Positions 17,204-26,312 of a stretch of 56,422 nucleotides of DNA are shown piece after piece. The stretch is taken from positions 1 through 56,422 of the forward strand of contig JACPTZ010000060.1 of assembly GCA_016192525.1 (NCBI GenBank), in the 5' to 3' direction. Numbering within the stretch: the first letter of the stretch is position 1; each line of letters begins with the position of its first letter. The DNA comes from Planctomycetota bacterium (GTDB taxonomy: Bacteria; Planctomycetota; MHYJ01; JACPTZ01). The position numbers and the translations under genes were made by a program. The notes under the pieces are model-generated. The model was not told the DNA's origin. It saw nothing but the letters and a program-made list of their open reading frames with translations, and ran no database searches.

Positions 17204-18169
17204 TCGAACTCGACGCCCGCCTCGAACGCAAGATCGCCCGACGCGTCCGCCGGAGCCGTCTCGGTCCGCTCGTCACCCTCGACGACTTCGACTTCTCCTG
17301 CCGTCCCGAACTCTCCCCGCACGCCGTCCGCGAGTTCCTCACCGGCCGCTTCATCGACGAACACCGCAACCTCCTTCTCGTCGGACGTCCCTCCACCGGA
17401 AAGACCACCGTCGCCAAGGCCATCGGTCACGCCGCCTGTCGCCGCCTGCCGCCGCCTTCACTCCGTCCTCTACGTCACCATGGGCGAGATGCTCGAAGAA
17501 CTCCTCGCCTCCCGCGCCGACCACACCTTCCGCAAGGCCTTCCGTCGCCTGGTGAAGCCGGATCTCCTCGTCCTCGACGACGCCGGCTTCGCCAACCTCG
17601 ATCGCGACGCCTCCACCGATCTCTTCCGGCTCGTCTGCGCCCGATACCGCAAAGGCTCCACCCTCGTCGTCTCGAACCTCCCCTTCAAGGCGTGGGCGGA
17701 ACTGCTCCCCTCCGAGCCTCAGGCCGTCGCCATCGTCGATCGGCTCATCGACCAGGCGAGCATTCTCCGCTTCTCGGGAAAATCGTTCCGCGTCCCCCGC
17801 GACGTTCAGGGAGCGCCCTTGGAGGGCGAGGGGGCGGCCACAGGGACGGCGGGAGCGGCCGGTACGCCTCCGACGCCTCCGCCCGCCGCGACACCGGAGA
17901 CGGCGGACGCGGCCTCATCGACGACACCGGGAGCGTCGCCGCCGGCGCCCTCCACTTCGGCGGCCATCCCGGTCTCGACACCGGGGCCGGGGGACGACAA
18001 GGAGGAGGGCGCGGAGAAGGGCGCGAGGAAGAAGAAAGCGGAAGAAGAGGGGAAGAGAGTCGCCAGTCGGCGTTCCACCTCTCCGAAGTCGAAGTCCGCG
18101 AAGGCGCCGCGTTCCTCGCCGACTCCTTCCCAACCTGAGGCCGGCGAGGCCGCCGCCGAGGCGCCGTGA
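17175..18169 (+). pseudogene. istB: IS21-family helper ATPase IstB, frameshifted
   Basis: Three frames are needed to read IstB. It starts at ATG 17175, but within about 10 codons the homologous sequence (LIELDARLERKIARRVRR) lies in another frame. The Walker A region reads LLLVGRPSTGKTTVAKAIGH. A second shift near 17440-17458, in a run of CGCCGCCTG repeats, moves it to the frame of YVTMGEMLEELLASRADHTF, Walker B LLVLDDAGF, and STLVVSNLPF. After the normal end (FSGKSFRVPRDV, about 17805) the frame stays open for about 115 residues of Pro/Ala/Lys-rich sequence. That tail is not part of known IstB. Frame errors from sequencing cannot be excluded. Confidence 0.7.
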
Positions 18170-18665
18170 GAGGCTGACAGCGGAAGCGTCCATCGCGGGG
18201 GGGGATTGTCTCGCCCGTTCTGCCTCATGGCGAAGGGCGTCAGGGGACTCCCCGTCCATCGTCTCAGGTCCCGCCCACTTCGGAAAGGGACCGGCCGACA
18301 CCCCCGAATCTCCGCAGGCCCTCATCGCCGTCCGGCGAAAAGGGACCACTCTGCGGAGGCTATCCCCCGCTCAAACTCCACTCCCCGAACCCCTTCCGAC
18401 GCCCCTCCCCGGCCCCCTCCGGACCGGCGCGCGGACCACCGGCGGTGAGGAGGTCTTGTGAGTTCTCGTACGAGACAGCGTTCATGCGGATCCCCGAGGC
18501 CCCGAGTAGGCCCCGCAGCACGTGCTGCGGGGCCGTGACGAGGGGCCGGTCCTGCGTGCGGGACACCTTCGCCTGGTCCGCCCCTCGTCACGCGGCCGGA
18601 GCCTGCCCTGAGCGAAGACGAAAGGGGCCGCTACTCGGGGCTACGGTGCTCTATTCACTCGCCGA
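18170..18665. other. Intergenic region with a perfect CACGTG-centred palindrome
   Basis: No gene seen. At 18509-18534 there is a perfect 26-bp palindrome with arm GGCCCCGCAGCAC. The same 24-bp core occurs at 52763-52786. The rest is GC-rich without coding character. Confidence 0.6.
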
Positions 18666-20252
18666 TCAATCCAGCCGAAGGACGGCACGATTGATGTCCT
18701 CGTGCTCGACGGTGTACCCCTCTTCCCCCCGGATCCGGATCAGCAGCAGCAGATTGCGCTGGTCCGCCAGGACGTAGCGGCACCGGAACTGTTCCCGGAT
18801 CGTCTTGAGCGGCTTCGGCTCCCGGCCGGTCACGATCTCCTCATAGTGCCGGGCGAGACCGGGATCGTGGAGACGGAGGTAGTTGAGATCGAGCCCGACG
18901 ACGAATCGGTTGTGCGGTCCGTACATGAACGCCGGAGAGAAGTCCCACCAGCAGGCGTTGAAGACCTTGGTATCGGGCGGTGTGTTCTCCTGGAGCCAGC
19001 GGCAGGCGGGTTCGAGGTCGGGGACGACCCGCGCCCGCATGAGGCGGGCCGCTCCGGCGAACTGGCCGAGGCCGCCCGCGAGGGCCACGATGGCGAGAAA
19101 CCGGAGGAACCCCGGCGCCGCCCGGAACCAGGCGACCGGACCGGACGCCGAGGAGGGGACCGGCCGGTCGTCCCCTCGTCCTTCGTCGTCATCGCGCCAA
19201 GGCCCCGCCTCGTCACGCGTTCCTTCCTGGGAGGGAGAGATCGAGATCCCGCCGCCGCCGATCCGTGTGGCCCACGCCGCGGCAAACATCACCGCCGGGG
19301 CGGGCCAGTACTCCACGAACCGCTGATGCCGGCAGGTCACCGCCCAGAGGGCGAGGCCCATGATCAGGAAGGCCCATTCGACGCCCTCCGGGCGATGCCT
19401 CCGCCGGATGGCCCATACCGTGACGGTCCCCAGAGCGAGGTTGATCGGGAGCGCGTCAGGCCCCATGTCCAGCCAGGTGGCCGGGTCCCACTCGTTTCCG
19501 AGGGGGAGAGGCGAGTTCCGGGGCTCAAGGACCCGGGTGAAGTTGAGGAGATAGCCTGAGAAGTTGTCCGGCAGGAAAGGGTTGATCACCATTCCCGTTG
19601 TCGTGCCGGCCATGGCGACGGCCACACCCCGCCACGGCGCCTCCGGCCGATCCGACCGCCCTGAGAGCGAGGCGCACAGGAGACACATCGCCGGCAGAAT
19701 GAGAAAGCCGTCATAGAGCCACACGTTGGCGAAGGCGAGGGCGAAGAGGGCGCGGTACGAGCCGGCGCGCCAGGCCCAGAGGCCGAGGAAGACGAACGCG
19801 AGACAGAGGTTCTGGACCCGCGCCATGTCCTGCCGGATCACGAACCCCGTCGCCGACCCCGCGAGGAGGGCGGTCCAGAGCAGAGGCCACCTCCATCCCC
19901 ACGCCCGCGCCATGGCCCAGAAGGCGGTCAGCATCAGCGCGGCCGAGAGGGCGGCGACGGCGCGCGCGGCCATCTCCAGATCGCCCCAGACGAACGGGAT
20001 GTAGAGGACGTGCTGGAGGAAATGGTGGTCGCGGTACGATTCCGCATGGATCGTATCGGCCGCCCACGGCAGGGCGCGGACGATCTCACCGCGCTCGCGC
20101 ATGAGCGAGGCGAATCGGACGTGGAAGAACTCATCGGGGTCGATGAGGCCGGGGGTGAGGGCTCGCAGAGCCCCGAAGTAGAGCGCGGCGCCGACGAAGA
20201 CGGCGAGGGCCTGCCGGACAGCGTGATCCGATTTGTGTGGGATACCCGTCAC
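18666..20252 (-). CDS. GT-C family membrane glycosyltransferase, STT3-like
   Basis: A 528-aa integral membrane protein with about ten hydrophobic segments. The first periplasmic loop has DPDEFFHVRFA (residues 38-48), matching the DxD/DxE-type metal-binding motif of STT3/AglB and other GT-C enzymes. YRDHHFLQH (73-81) resembles the DHH element of STT3. Such enzymes transfer sugars from polyprenyl carriers to protein or lipid. The C-terminal domain (about 400-528) is soluble and contains LQENTPPDTKVFNACWWDFS, similar in style to STT3 globular domains. A WWDYG-like acceptor motif is not clear, so protein N-glycosylation is not established. Residues 336-367 are a charged low-complexity insert that looks repeat-derived. 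Confidence 0.65.
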   Translation of the reverse strand: MTGIPHKSDHAVRQALAVFVGAALYFGALRALTPGLIDPDEFFHVRFASLMRERGEIVRALPWAADTIHAESYRDHHFLQHVLYIPFVWGDLEMAARAVAALSAALMLTAFWAMARAWGWRWPLLWTALLAGSATGFVIRQDMARVQNLCLAFVFLGLWAWRAGSYRALFALAFANVWLYDGFLILPAMCLLCASLSGRSDRPEAPWRGVAVAMAGTTTGMVINPFLPDNFSGYLLNFTRVLEPRNSPLPLGNEWDPATWLDMGPDALPINLALGTVTVWAIRRRHRPEGVEWAFLIMGLALWAVTCRHQRFVEYWPAPAVMFAAAWATRIGGGGISISPSQEGTRDEAGPWRDDDEGRGDDRPVPSSASGPVAWFRAAPGFLRFLAIVALAGGLGQFAGAARLMRARVVPDLEPACRWLQENTPPDTKVFNACWWDFSPAFMYGPHNRFVVGLDLNYLRLHDPGLARHYEEIVTGREPKPLKTIREQFRCRYVLADQRNLLLLIRIRGEEGYTVEHEDINRAVLRLD

Positions 20253-20372
20253 GTCGGTGGGGCAGCGAGTGAGGCGCTACGATCGGCCGTTTCCATGGAC
20301 GGGCGCCCGGCCGTTTCGTTCAGAGACTCTCGATAAACCGCAGTCGGCGGTCCTGGTCACGAATCCTCGACG

Positions 20373-21305
20373 CTACTCTTTCTTCGGGAATGATTGCACG
20401 TCCTGAGGGATGCTCTTGGGCAGACTCGGCACACGGTTCCGGTCCAGAATGGTCGTGGCCCCGCCTCCGCGGCACGCCGCCAACATCACGTAGAGGTGGG
20501 CAACTCTGTCCGTGAGGTTCGGCTGGACGACGAGTTTGGGTGAGTGTCCGGTCCCGGCCTTGACTCTGGCCTCTTCGAGCTTCGCCGTCACCCCTGCGGC
20601 AAAGGAGTCCAGGACCTGACTTTGAAGTTTGCGGTCGGTCCTCCACACTGGCGTGTCGAGAGCCACCAGTTCTGCGTCCTTCAGTCCCTCCGGCATCTCG
20701 CCGAGAATCATGTCACCCACATCGCGGACCTCGGGCCCCCGGACTCTCTGGTCGCGGATATCGTAGAACCCCGCCAACCCACCCTCGGCGTCCACCATGG
20801 TGAAGTTCCAGAGGCCCGCGACGGCGGCCAGGTCTACGGTGGCGTACAGCGCATACACGGGCGCGCGCTCATCGCACAGCAGGAGCAGGTACGGCGCCTT
20901 CGTCCAGTCTGAGACCGTCCCGCGAAGAGCGTACAGCCACGCCTGGAATCCCTCGACTTCCAATCGCTCTCCCTCGACCGTCCACCGCCAGTGGGGAACG
21001 ACTTCGCACCTGTGGATCTCCGCCGCCTGCGGACAATCGGTCGCGACATGCGCAAGGACCACGTATCTTGCGTCGGCAGGCGGGGCGATCCGGACCGCTC
21101 CCGGGCGGGACTCGGGGAGAGTTATCCCGGCGGACTTCGACAGTTCCTGTACTTTCGCGGCGATGGGGCTGACCCTCGCCGGCGGGAGGGGAGGGGAAGC
21201 GGCCGAAGACCCATCGTTCCCGCATCCTCCGAACGTGAACGGGAACCAGGCTCCCATGACGACGAAGGCCGCGCGCCAGCGACTCCAAAACCGGGATTTC
21301 TGCAT
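20373..21305 (-). CDS. Envelope lipoprotein, possibly ExbD/TolR-like
   Basis: A 310-aa protein starting at ATG 21305. The N-terminus has basic residues, a hydrophobic stretch and a lipobox-like FTFGGC (Cys about 28), followed by a Pro-rich linker. Two related halves can be seen. PYLLLLCDERAPVYALYATV followed by AAVAGLWNFTMV, and LVVQPNLTDRVAHLYVMLAA followed by CRGGGATTIL, both resemble the ExbD/TolR periplasmic core, in which a residue held in a short strand is followed by helix and Gly-Val-x-x-Val. The assignment is tentative. It follows the 343-aa membrane-anchored protein by 18 nt, so the two form an operon. Confidence 0.5.
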   Translation of the reverse strand: MQKSRFWSRWRAAFVVMGAWFPFTFGGCGNDGSSAASPPLPPARVSPIAAKVQELSKSAGITLPESRPGAVRIAPPADARYVVLAHVATDCPQAAEIHRCEVVPHWRWTVEGERLEVEGFQAWLYALRGTVSDWTKAPYLLLLCDERAPVYALYATVDLAAVAGLWNFTMVDAEGGLAGFYDIRDQRVRGPEVRDVGDMILGEMPEGLKDAELVALDTPVWRTDRKLQSQVLDSFAAGVTAKLEEARVKAGTGHSPKLVVQPNLTDRVAHLYVMLAACRGGGATTILDRNRVPSLPKSIPQDVQSFPKKE

Positions 21306-21323
21306 CGAAGGCTTCCCTTCCGA

Positions 21324-22355
21324 CTATTGTCGCAGAACCTGCTGCGCTGTCGCTCGAACTTCTTCCGACGGGTCCTCGGTACTTCGCCGCCGAAGAAAGG
21401 CGCGATCCTCTTCGCTTCGAGACACCTGTCCCCACGTCCGCAGCGCATCGGCACGGACCCCGCCATCCTCGCGTTCATCCGAGCCGAGTGCCTGCAGCGA
21501 AGTCAGCAGCCGAAGGCGGCGCTCGGGCTTGAGGAAGTCTCCCCGCAGGGCGAAATCGAGGTTTGAAATCCCCGCCCGCTGGACCTCCGGAGATCCGCGT
21601 CGAAAACTCGCCGCTTCGCTGAGTTCCAGCGTGGCCGGCGACGGGTCACGACTCAGCAGCGTGAGCGTCAGCCGCTGCCGGTCGGGATTCTCGACCCAGA
21701 AGGAGTTGCGGAGCGAGTGGGCCGCATCGGGGTCGACAGGTCCGATGGCACCGAGCGCCGCCGCGAGGGGCGCCATGTCATTCCAATTCGTGAGTTTGCC
21801 GGCGTGATCCGTCACCTCGGAGTAGTGTTCATGATGCATCAGTACGAGATCCGCGAGAGCCTGCGCGCAGGTGCTGGTATCAAACCCGTTGCCGTCCGCA
21901 AGGGTCTGGTCCCTCTCCGAAAACCGTCGCCGCGAGAGCGCCTCGTCGTACAGGGACAGCAGTCGCCCCACCTCGCGCTTGGGATCGTGGGGGTCGACGA
22001 TGAGACGGCCATAGTTGGGAACCGACGGGTCGAGCGGCTTCGGAGGGAGCACTGGGGATTGACCTGACCGAAGGAGGGGGATCGCTCTCTGGCTTGGAAG
22101 ATCGCGTTCGGGAGGTGGATCGGTTACTGGCTTCGTCTCCTGGGAGACCTCACTCGCGATCTCGATCGGCGTGAGAGCGGGCCGGGCGGGAGCGGACGGA
22201 CTTGCAGACAAATCTACGCGTGAGTGAGACTCGCGGACACCCTTGGGATCCGCCATCGGCCGCGGGGCCGGCGGAAGCGGCTCCGGGATGTTCGTGACGA
22301 TCACCGTGAGCACGAAGACAACGGCCCCGCCGATCAGGCTAAATTCCCAGCGCAC
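21324..22355 (-). CDS. Membrane-anchored protein of unknown function, HEAT-like C-terminus
   Basis: A 343-aa protein starting at GTG 22355, which is preceded at good spacing by AGAGGAG. One N-terminal membrane helix (LIGGAVVFVLTVIVTNI) is followed by about 90 residues of Pro-rich, disordered linker and an alpha-helical C-terminal half. Leu-rich helix pairs there (DAAHSLRNSFWVENPDRQRL, RRLRLLTSLQALGSDER, EEDRAFLRRRSTEDPSEEVR) look like HEAT-type repeats. It is probably anchored in the inner membrane with a periplasmic helical domain. I do not recognise the family. Its partner downstream is a lipoprotein. Confidence 0.55.
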   Translation of the reverse strand: MRWEFSLIGGAVVFVLTVIVTNIPEPLPPAPRPMADPKGVRESHSRVDLSASPSAPARPALTPIEIASEVSQETKPVTDPPPERDLPSQRAIPLLRSGQSPVLPPKPLDPSVPNYGRLIVDPHDPKREVGRLLSLYDEALSRRRFSERDQTLADGNGFDTSTCAQALADLVLMHHEHYSEVTDHAGKLTNWNDMAPLAAALGAIGPVDPDAAHSLRNSFWVENPDRQRLTLTLLSRDPSPATLELSEAASFRRGSPEVQRAGISNLDFALRGDFLKPERRLRLLTSLQALGSDEREDGGVRADALRTWGQVSRSEEDRAFLRRRSTEDPSEEVRATAQQVLRQ

Positions 22356-22382
22356 ATCCGGCTCCTCTGCAGCCCTGAAACA

Positions 22383-22414
22383 AACGGGCGGCCCGGTTTC
22401 CCGAGCCGCCCGTT
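22383..22414 (-). terminator. Intrinsic terminator after the 960-aa lipoprotein gene
   Basis: Read on the minus strand, a GC-rich stem AACGGGCGGC / GCCGCCCGTT with a short loop is followed by TTGTTT. It lies about 50 nt beyond the stop at 22465 and separates that gene from the GTG start of the next. Confidence 0.75.
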
Positions 22415-22464
22415 GTCTTGGTTACACCTGTACCGTCCTTCCGGAAGACGTATTCCGGATGCGC

Positions 22465-25347
22465 TTACTTGATGACCTTGGCGAAGCAGCGCTTGAACGC
22501 GGAGCCGCCGCCATCGTTGCCGTACTGCTGCACGGCGAAGATGAGATGGCGACCATCCGCGGCTGTCGCTGACGAGTCAAGGAACAGCGTGCTGACGTTC
22601 GACGGAGCATAAGCGAAGCTGAACGCACCCGCCGCCGTCGGATTGATGACACCGGCGTTCGGGTTTCCGACTTCGTTCGGCTGGCTCCACGAACTCGCGC
22701 CGGAGCAAAGCGAGTACATCAGGCGATTTCCCTCGATCCAGAAGAGCAGCATGTTGTTCGAGGTGTCCTGCTCCGAGTGCCAGATGACCTGCACGTTTCC
22801 GCCGCCATCCACATCGTTGTGGTTCGTCGCGGTGGAGGGGGTGATGTTCGTCAACCAGGTGGTCGGAGTCGAGAAGGCCGAAGTACCCCAGGTCGCCGAG
22901 AGGGTGTATACGCGGGAGCGGATGGCCGTGTTGATCGTCGAAGTATACAGGTGGGTTGAGACGGCGCGCTCCTCGGTGAAGATGACGATGTGCTTGGTGA
23001 GGGTCGTGCGAGACTCCGAAGAGGGGGCCTCGTGAACCTCCGGCACATTGACGTCGAGGAGTTCCGTATGCAGACCGGTCGATGCCGTGCTCAACGTCAC
23101 CTGCGTGCTCTCGATCGACGTACCATTGAACTTCGCCGCCTTGAGGATTCCGTCGGCGGCAATGTCATCGGCGGTGTTGGTTGTCGCATCCGCACCCGCC
23201 GCGCCGCTGGTGTCCCGCTGCACGTAGTAGATGATCGCCGAGGTCGCCGACGAACTTGTGCCGCCGTCGAGGACGTCGAGCGGTCCTGTGCAGGCCGAAT
23301 TGCCGAACGTCGGAACGGCGCCATCGAACGCGTCGATCGCGTCGCTGGTCGCTCCGGCGGAACTGACAGCCAGGGCCGTGATGTCGGTCCCTGCGCCGCC
23401 CGGGGTCTTCGGCGAATACTGATTGAAGATCAACCGGTTCTTTTCCGAGGCCAGGTCGTGGGAGTCATTGTCGTTGTCCAGATCCTCGTCTCGGATGATG
23501 ATCGCGAGCGACAGCTTCTTGTCGTCGCTCTGAACGTCGCGCTGGAACTCGCCGGACACGACCACCGTGTCCACTCCAGCCTCGTCCACATCCAGGCCCG
23601 CCTCGGCATCGGCCCAGAGCTGAACGACGCCCTGAAGCGGAGAGGAGCCGAGGGTGACGGCCAGGTTCAGTTCGTTCAGATACGGAAGATCGCCGGCATT
23701 CGTCCCGTTGTTCTGGGTGAACATCACGGCGCCGAACTTGCCGCTGCGTCCGACGTAGCCGTCGAGTATGGCCGTCACGTCGTCGAAGGCGGCCGTCAGG
23801 CTGTCGGTCTGAGACGTCGTAGTCGCCGTGAGAGCGACGGCGCCGGTGCTGGAATTGACAGCCGCCGTGAAGAGCCGCGTGTCCGTATCGCCGTCGGAGG
23901 AATTCCGGCTGCCCGCGAAGATCATATAGACGCCCGTGGCGCTCGAGCACTCGTCGGTTCCGAGTACGATCGGCGTCAGCGTCAGCGTCAGATCTGACGT
24001 GATCGCATCGGTCGACACGTGCGCGGTCACCGCATCCTCGGTGTTGTCCGCGACCGCATCCGTGTGACTGATCTCGGTGAGCGTCGAGAAGCCCGTCGAG
24101 GTGAGAGTCGTGGTCAGCCACACCGCATCGAACACATCCGAGCCGATCGTCGTGTCGTCGTCATCGACCGCCGGAACGAAGCAGGTCGTGTTGTAGCAGG
24201 CCAGAATCCAGTCGGTGTCGTCCAGGTCCGTGACCGTGCTGCCGGCCCCCGGGGAGATGTCGTACGACTCCGACCCGGCCGTGCGCCAGCCCGTTCCGTT
24301 GCCGTCGGCCGTGATGGTGTTGACCGCATAGATGTCCGTCGCGGATCCGAACGAGCCCACCGATGTCGTTCCGCTCCAGGTGAAGATGGCGCCGCGGAGG
24401 CTGGTGACGGCGTCGTCGTCGGTGCCGTTCGTGTCGTCATCCGCGTCGTTCGCATCCACGCCGCCGTCGATCGTTTCGGCTGCGGCAATGTCCTGCAGCC
24501 AGACCACCCCGAGGAGAGAGGACGAGGCGGACTTGAACACCGTCTCGTCTGTTTCGCTGACGTTGTTCCGCTCGATCTCGATCGGCTGGGTTTCCGACGT
24601 GAGGGTGCCCGTGCGGCGGGAAGTGGTCAGGCCGACGTTCCCGTCCGACACGAAGTTGTAGTTCTGCACGTTGTTTCCGGCGGACACGCTCGTCAGATTG
24701 GTCGCCGTCGCCCCAAAGCCATTGACGGAGGCCGTGACCGCGGAGGCATCGAACACCGTGTAGAGAAGGTCCTGCTCTGTAGCCGTGGCCACGGCGCTGT
24801 TGGTGTCCCGGCTGTAGACGATGACCGCATCGCCGCGCTTGTTCGTCGAGGAGGCTTCCCCGTTGAACATCACGATCGGGCGGGTGGGCATCGCTTCAGA
24901 GTCGCCGCCGGAAATCGCCTGCGGCTTGGTGAGGCGGTTGTCGCTCGCGCGATAGTACGAGAGGAGGATGGAGTAGGTGTCGGTCGTATTGCCCGCCGCC
25001 GTTGTGGAGTGAGCCCCATCGAACCCGTTCAGCGGGGCTGTCTCCGTCCGGGCGCTGAAGGTGATGATCGCATTTCCGTCCTCATCGAAGAAGACGTCCG
25101 GATCTGTGACGTCCAGGGTGCTCTCGGTCAACGCCGCGCCATCGGCCGCCATGTTGTACGGGCCGGTGGCGGACAGCTCGCCGGCAACGCTCGCCGAGAA
25201 GTCGCCCGTCTCGGACTGGCTGCCGAAGTTGAAGCCGGAGGGGCTCGTCGTCCCGCCGTTTCCACCGCCGCCGCCGCCGCAGCCCGCCAACGTGATGACG
25301 GAGGCGACGAGGGCCAGCGTGAGGACAATGTTGAGCTTCTTACTCAT
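22465..25347 (-). CDS. Large Ser/Thr/Asp-rich lipoprotein, unknown function
   Basis: A 960-aa protein starting at ATG 25347 with AAGGAG 11 nt upstream. A signal peptide ends in the lipobox ITLAGC (Cys about 23), followed by a Gly run. The mature part is rich in Thr, Ser, Asp and Ala, poor in Lys, and made of short beta-strand-like segments. Phrases such as GDAVIVYSRDTNSAV, VVWLQDIAAAETIDG, RSGKFGAVMFTQNNGTNAG and HIVIFTEERAVSTHLY recur in spirit and suggest a beta-propeller-like surface protein. It is probably lipid-anchored to the outer membrane. A strong terminator follows. No family is recognised, and there are no enzymatic motifs. Confidence 0.7.
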   Translation of the reverse strand: MSKKLNIVLTLALVASVITLAGCGGGGGGNGGTTSPSGFNFGSQSETGDFSASVAGELSATGPYNMAADGAALTESTLDVTDPDVFFDEDGNAIITFSARTETAPLNGFDGAHSTTAAGNTTDTYSILLSYYRASDNRLTKPQAISGGDSEAMPTRPIVMFNGEASSTNKRGDAVIVYSRDTNSAVATATEQDLLYTVFDASAVTASVNGFGATATNLTSVSAGNNVQNYNFVSDGNVGLTTSRRTGTLTSETQPIEIERNNVSETDETVFKSASSSLLGVVWLQDIAAAETIDGGVDANDADDDTNGTDDDAVTSLRGAIFTWSGTTSVGSFGSATDIYAVNTITADGNGTGWRTAGSESYDISPGAGSTVTDLDDTDWILACYNTTCFVPAVDDDDTTIGSDVFDAVWLTTTLTSTGFSTLTEISHTDAVADNTEDAVTAHVSTDAITSDLTLTLTPIVLGTDECSSATGVYMIFAGSRNSSDGDTDTRLFTAAVNSSTGAVALTATTTSQTDSLTAAFDDVTAILDGYVGRSGKFGAVMFTQNNGTNAGDLPYLNELNLAVTLGSSPLQGVVQLWADAEAGLDVDEAGVDTVVVSGEFQRDVQSDDKKLSLAIIIRDEDLDNDNDSHDLASEKNRLIFNQYSPKTPGGAGTDITALAVSSAGATSDAIDAFDGAVPTFGNSACTGPLDVLDGGTSSSATSAIIYYVQRDTSGAAGADATTNTADDIAADGILKAAKFNGTSIESTQVTLSTASTGLHTELLDVNVPEVHEAPSSESRTTLTKHIVIFTEERAVSTHLYTSTINTAIRSRVYTLSATWGTSAFSTPTTWLTNITPSTATNHNDVDGGGNVQVIWHSEQDTSNNMLLFWIEGNRLMYSLCSGASSWSQPNEVGNPNAGVINPTAAGAFSFAYAPSNVSTLFLDSSATAADGRHLIFAVQQYGNDGGGSAFKRCFAKVIK

Positions 25348-26312
25348 GTGCTTGAAACTCCTTGGTTTCCAGGGGCCTCATATGAGGCCCCAAAAAGTCC
25401 GCGAACCCGATCGCGCCCTCACGGGCGCCCTGCGAACGGCATTCGCGGTTTCGAGGATCTCCGTCCTCCAGCCGGCCCGGCGTCATCGGTGCACACCGAC
25501 TTCCTACGCCGGCCCGGCTTCTTGTCCCCCGGAGGGGACTACGGAGGTCCTCATACGTACCCCGTGACGCAGGCGACGGGCGGGGACAAGCCCCGCCCCT
25601 ACATCTGCCTCACGCCAACACGGCTGTTGAGGACCTTCTCGCGGGCCCGTCGGGAGTCAACAGTCGAAAGTCAGGAACTCGACAGTCGACAACTGACAGA
25701 CGGGTCGCTTGCATGGGGGGCGCCTTGGCGGTCATCCCGCATGTTCGGCCCCTCGGTAAGCGGCGCTTCGCGTCGCTACTGGGGGCTCCGGAAGGCCCTC
25801 ACGCGGCCCTGCATCGCAGCCGCGTCGGCTCTCCCTCCTGGCCGCATCACCTCCATTCAGTCGACAGTCGAAAGTCGAGAAGTCGACAGTCGGTGGGGAG
25901 AATCGAGTCTCCCCGAAAGAGTGCGTACCTGTTCCGGCCAACCCCGGATATGAAAGGTCGAAATAGATACCGGAAAAGCGTTCCCAAGTCAAGCCCAAAG
26001 TGGAGTTTACAGGGTTTCTAATCTCACCTGTGAGCACCCTGTGAGCGGCGCTTGCGCGCCGCGCCCCACCCGATACGATCTCCGACCCCGACCGGTCGAT
26101 GACCGCCTGGGCTACCTAGGGGGCATCATCAAGCATGCCCCGCGCTTCCAGATCCACCTTCTCCTCTCATACGGGTCCCGGGCTGAGCCGGGGGTTTCGG
26201 GCCTTGAGGAGCCCACAAACTGAGCGCCCTCACGGGCGCACTACGAACGCGCCCTTACGGGCGTACTGCGAACGACGTCTTCCCATAGGTGCTCGGGACT
26301 GCCAACCTCAAT
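25348..26312. other. Repeat-rich intergenic region
   Basis: About 965 bp without a supported gene. It holds two clusters of the GTCGAAAGTCG / TCGACAGTCG motif (about 25658-25700 and 25860-25895), a GGCGGGGACAAGCCCCGCCCCTAC palindrome (about 25577-25602), and at 26220-26280 three units of the CGCCCTnACGGGCGnACTnCGAACG repeat family. The upstream promoter of the 960-aa gene should lie near 25350-25420, but no clear boxes are seen. Confidence 0.6.

Larger units (their letters stand above)
14685..18169 (+). mobile_element. Degenerate IS21-like element with accessory genes
   Basis: A plus-strand block of about 3.5 kb holds, in order, two small zinc-finger proteins, a helix-turn-helix protein, a ParB-like fragment, istA and istB. 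Start and stop regions overlap or nearly touch, as in one compact element. Both transposition genes are broken by deletion or frameshift. Exact ends could not be fixed because no terminal inverted repeats or target duplications are obvious. The accessory genes in front of istA are not part of minimal IS21, so this may be a larger IS21-related transposon now decaying. Confidence 0.6.

Noticed and set aside
22643-25953. Long plus-strand frames opposite the 960-aa lipoprotein
   Set aside because: Arg/Val/Gly-rich with no motif. The minus strand has a signal peptide, lipobox, Shine-Dalgarno and terminator.
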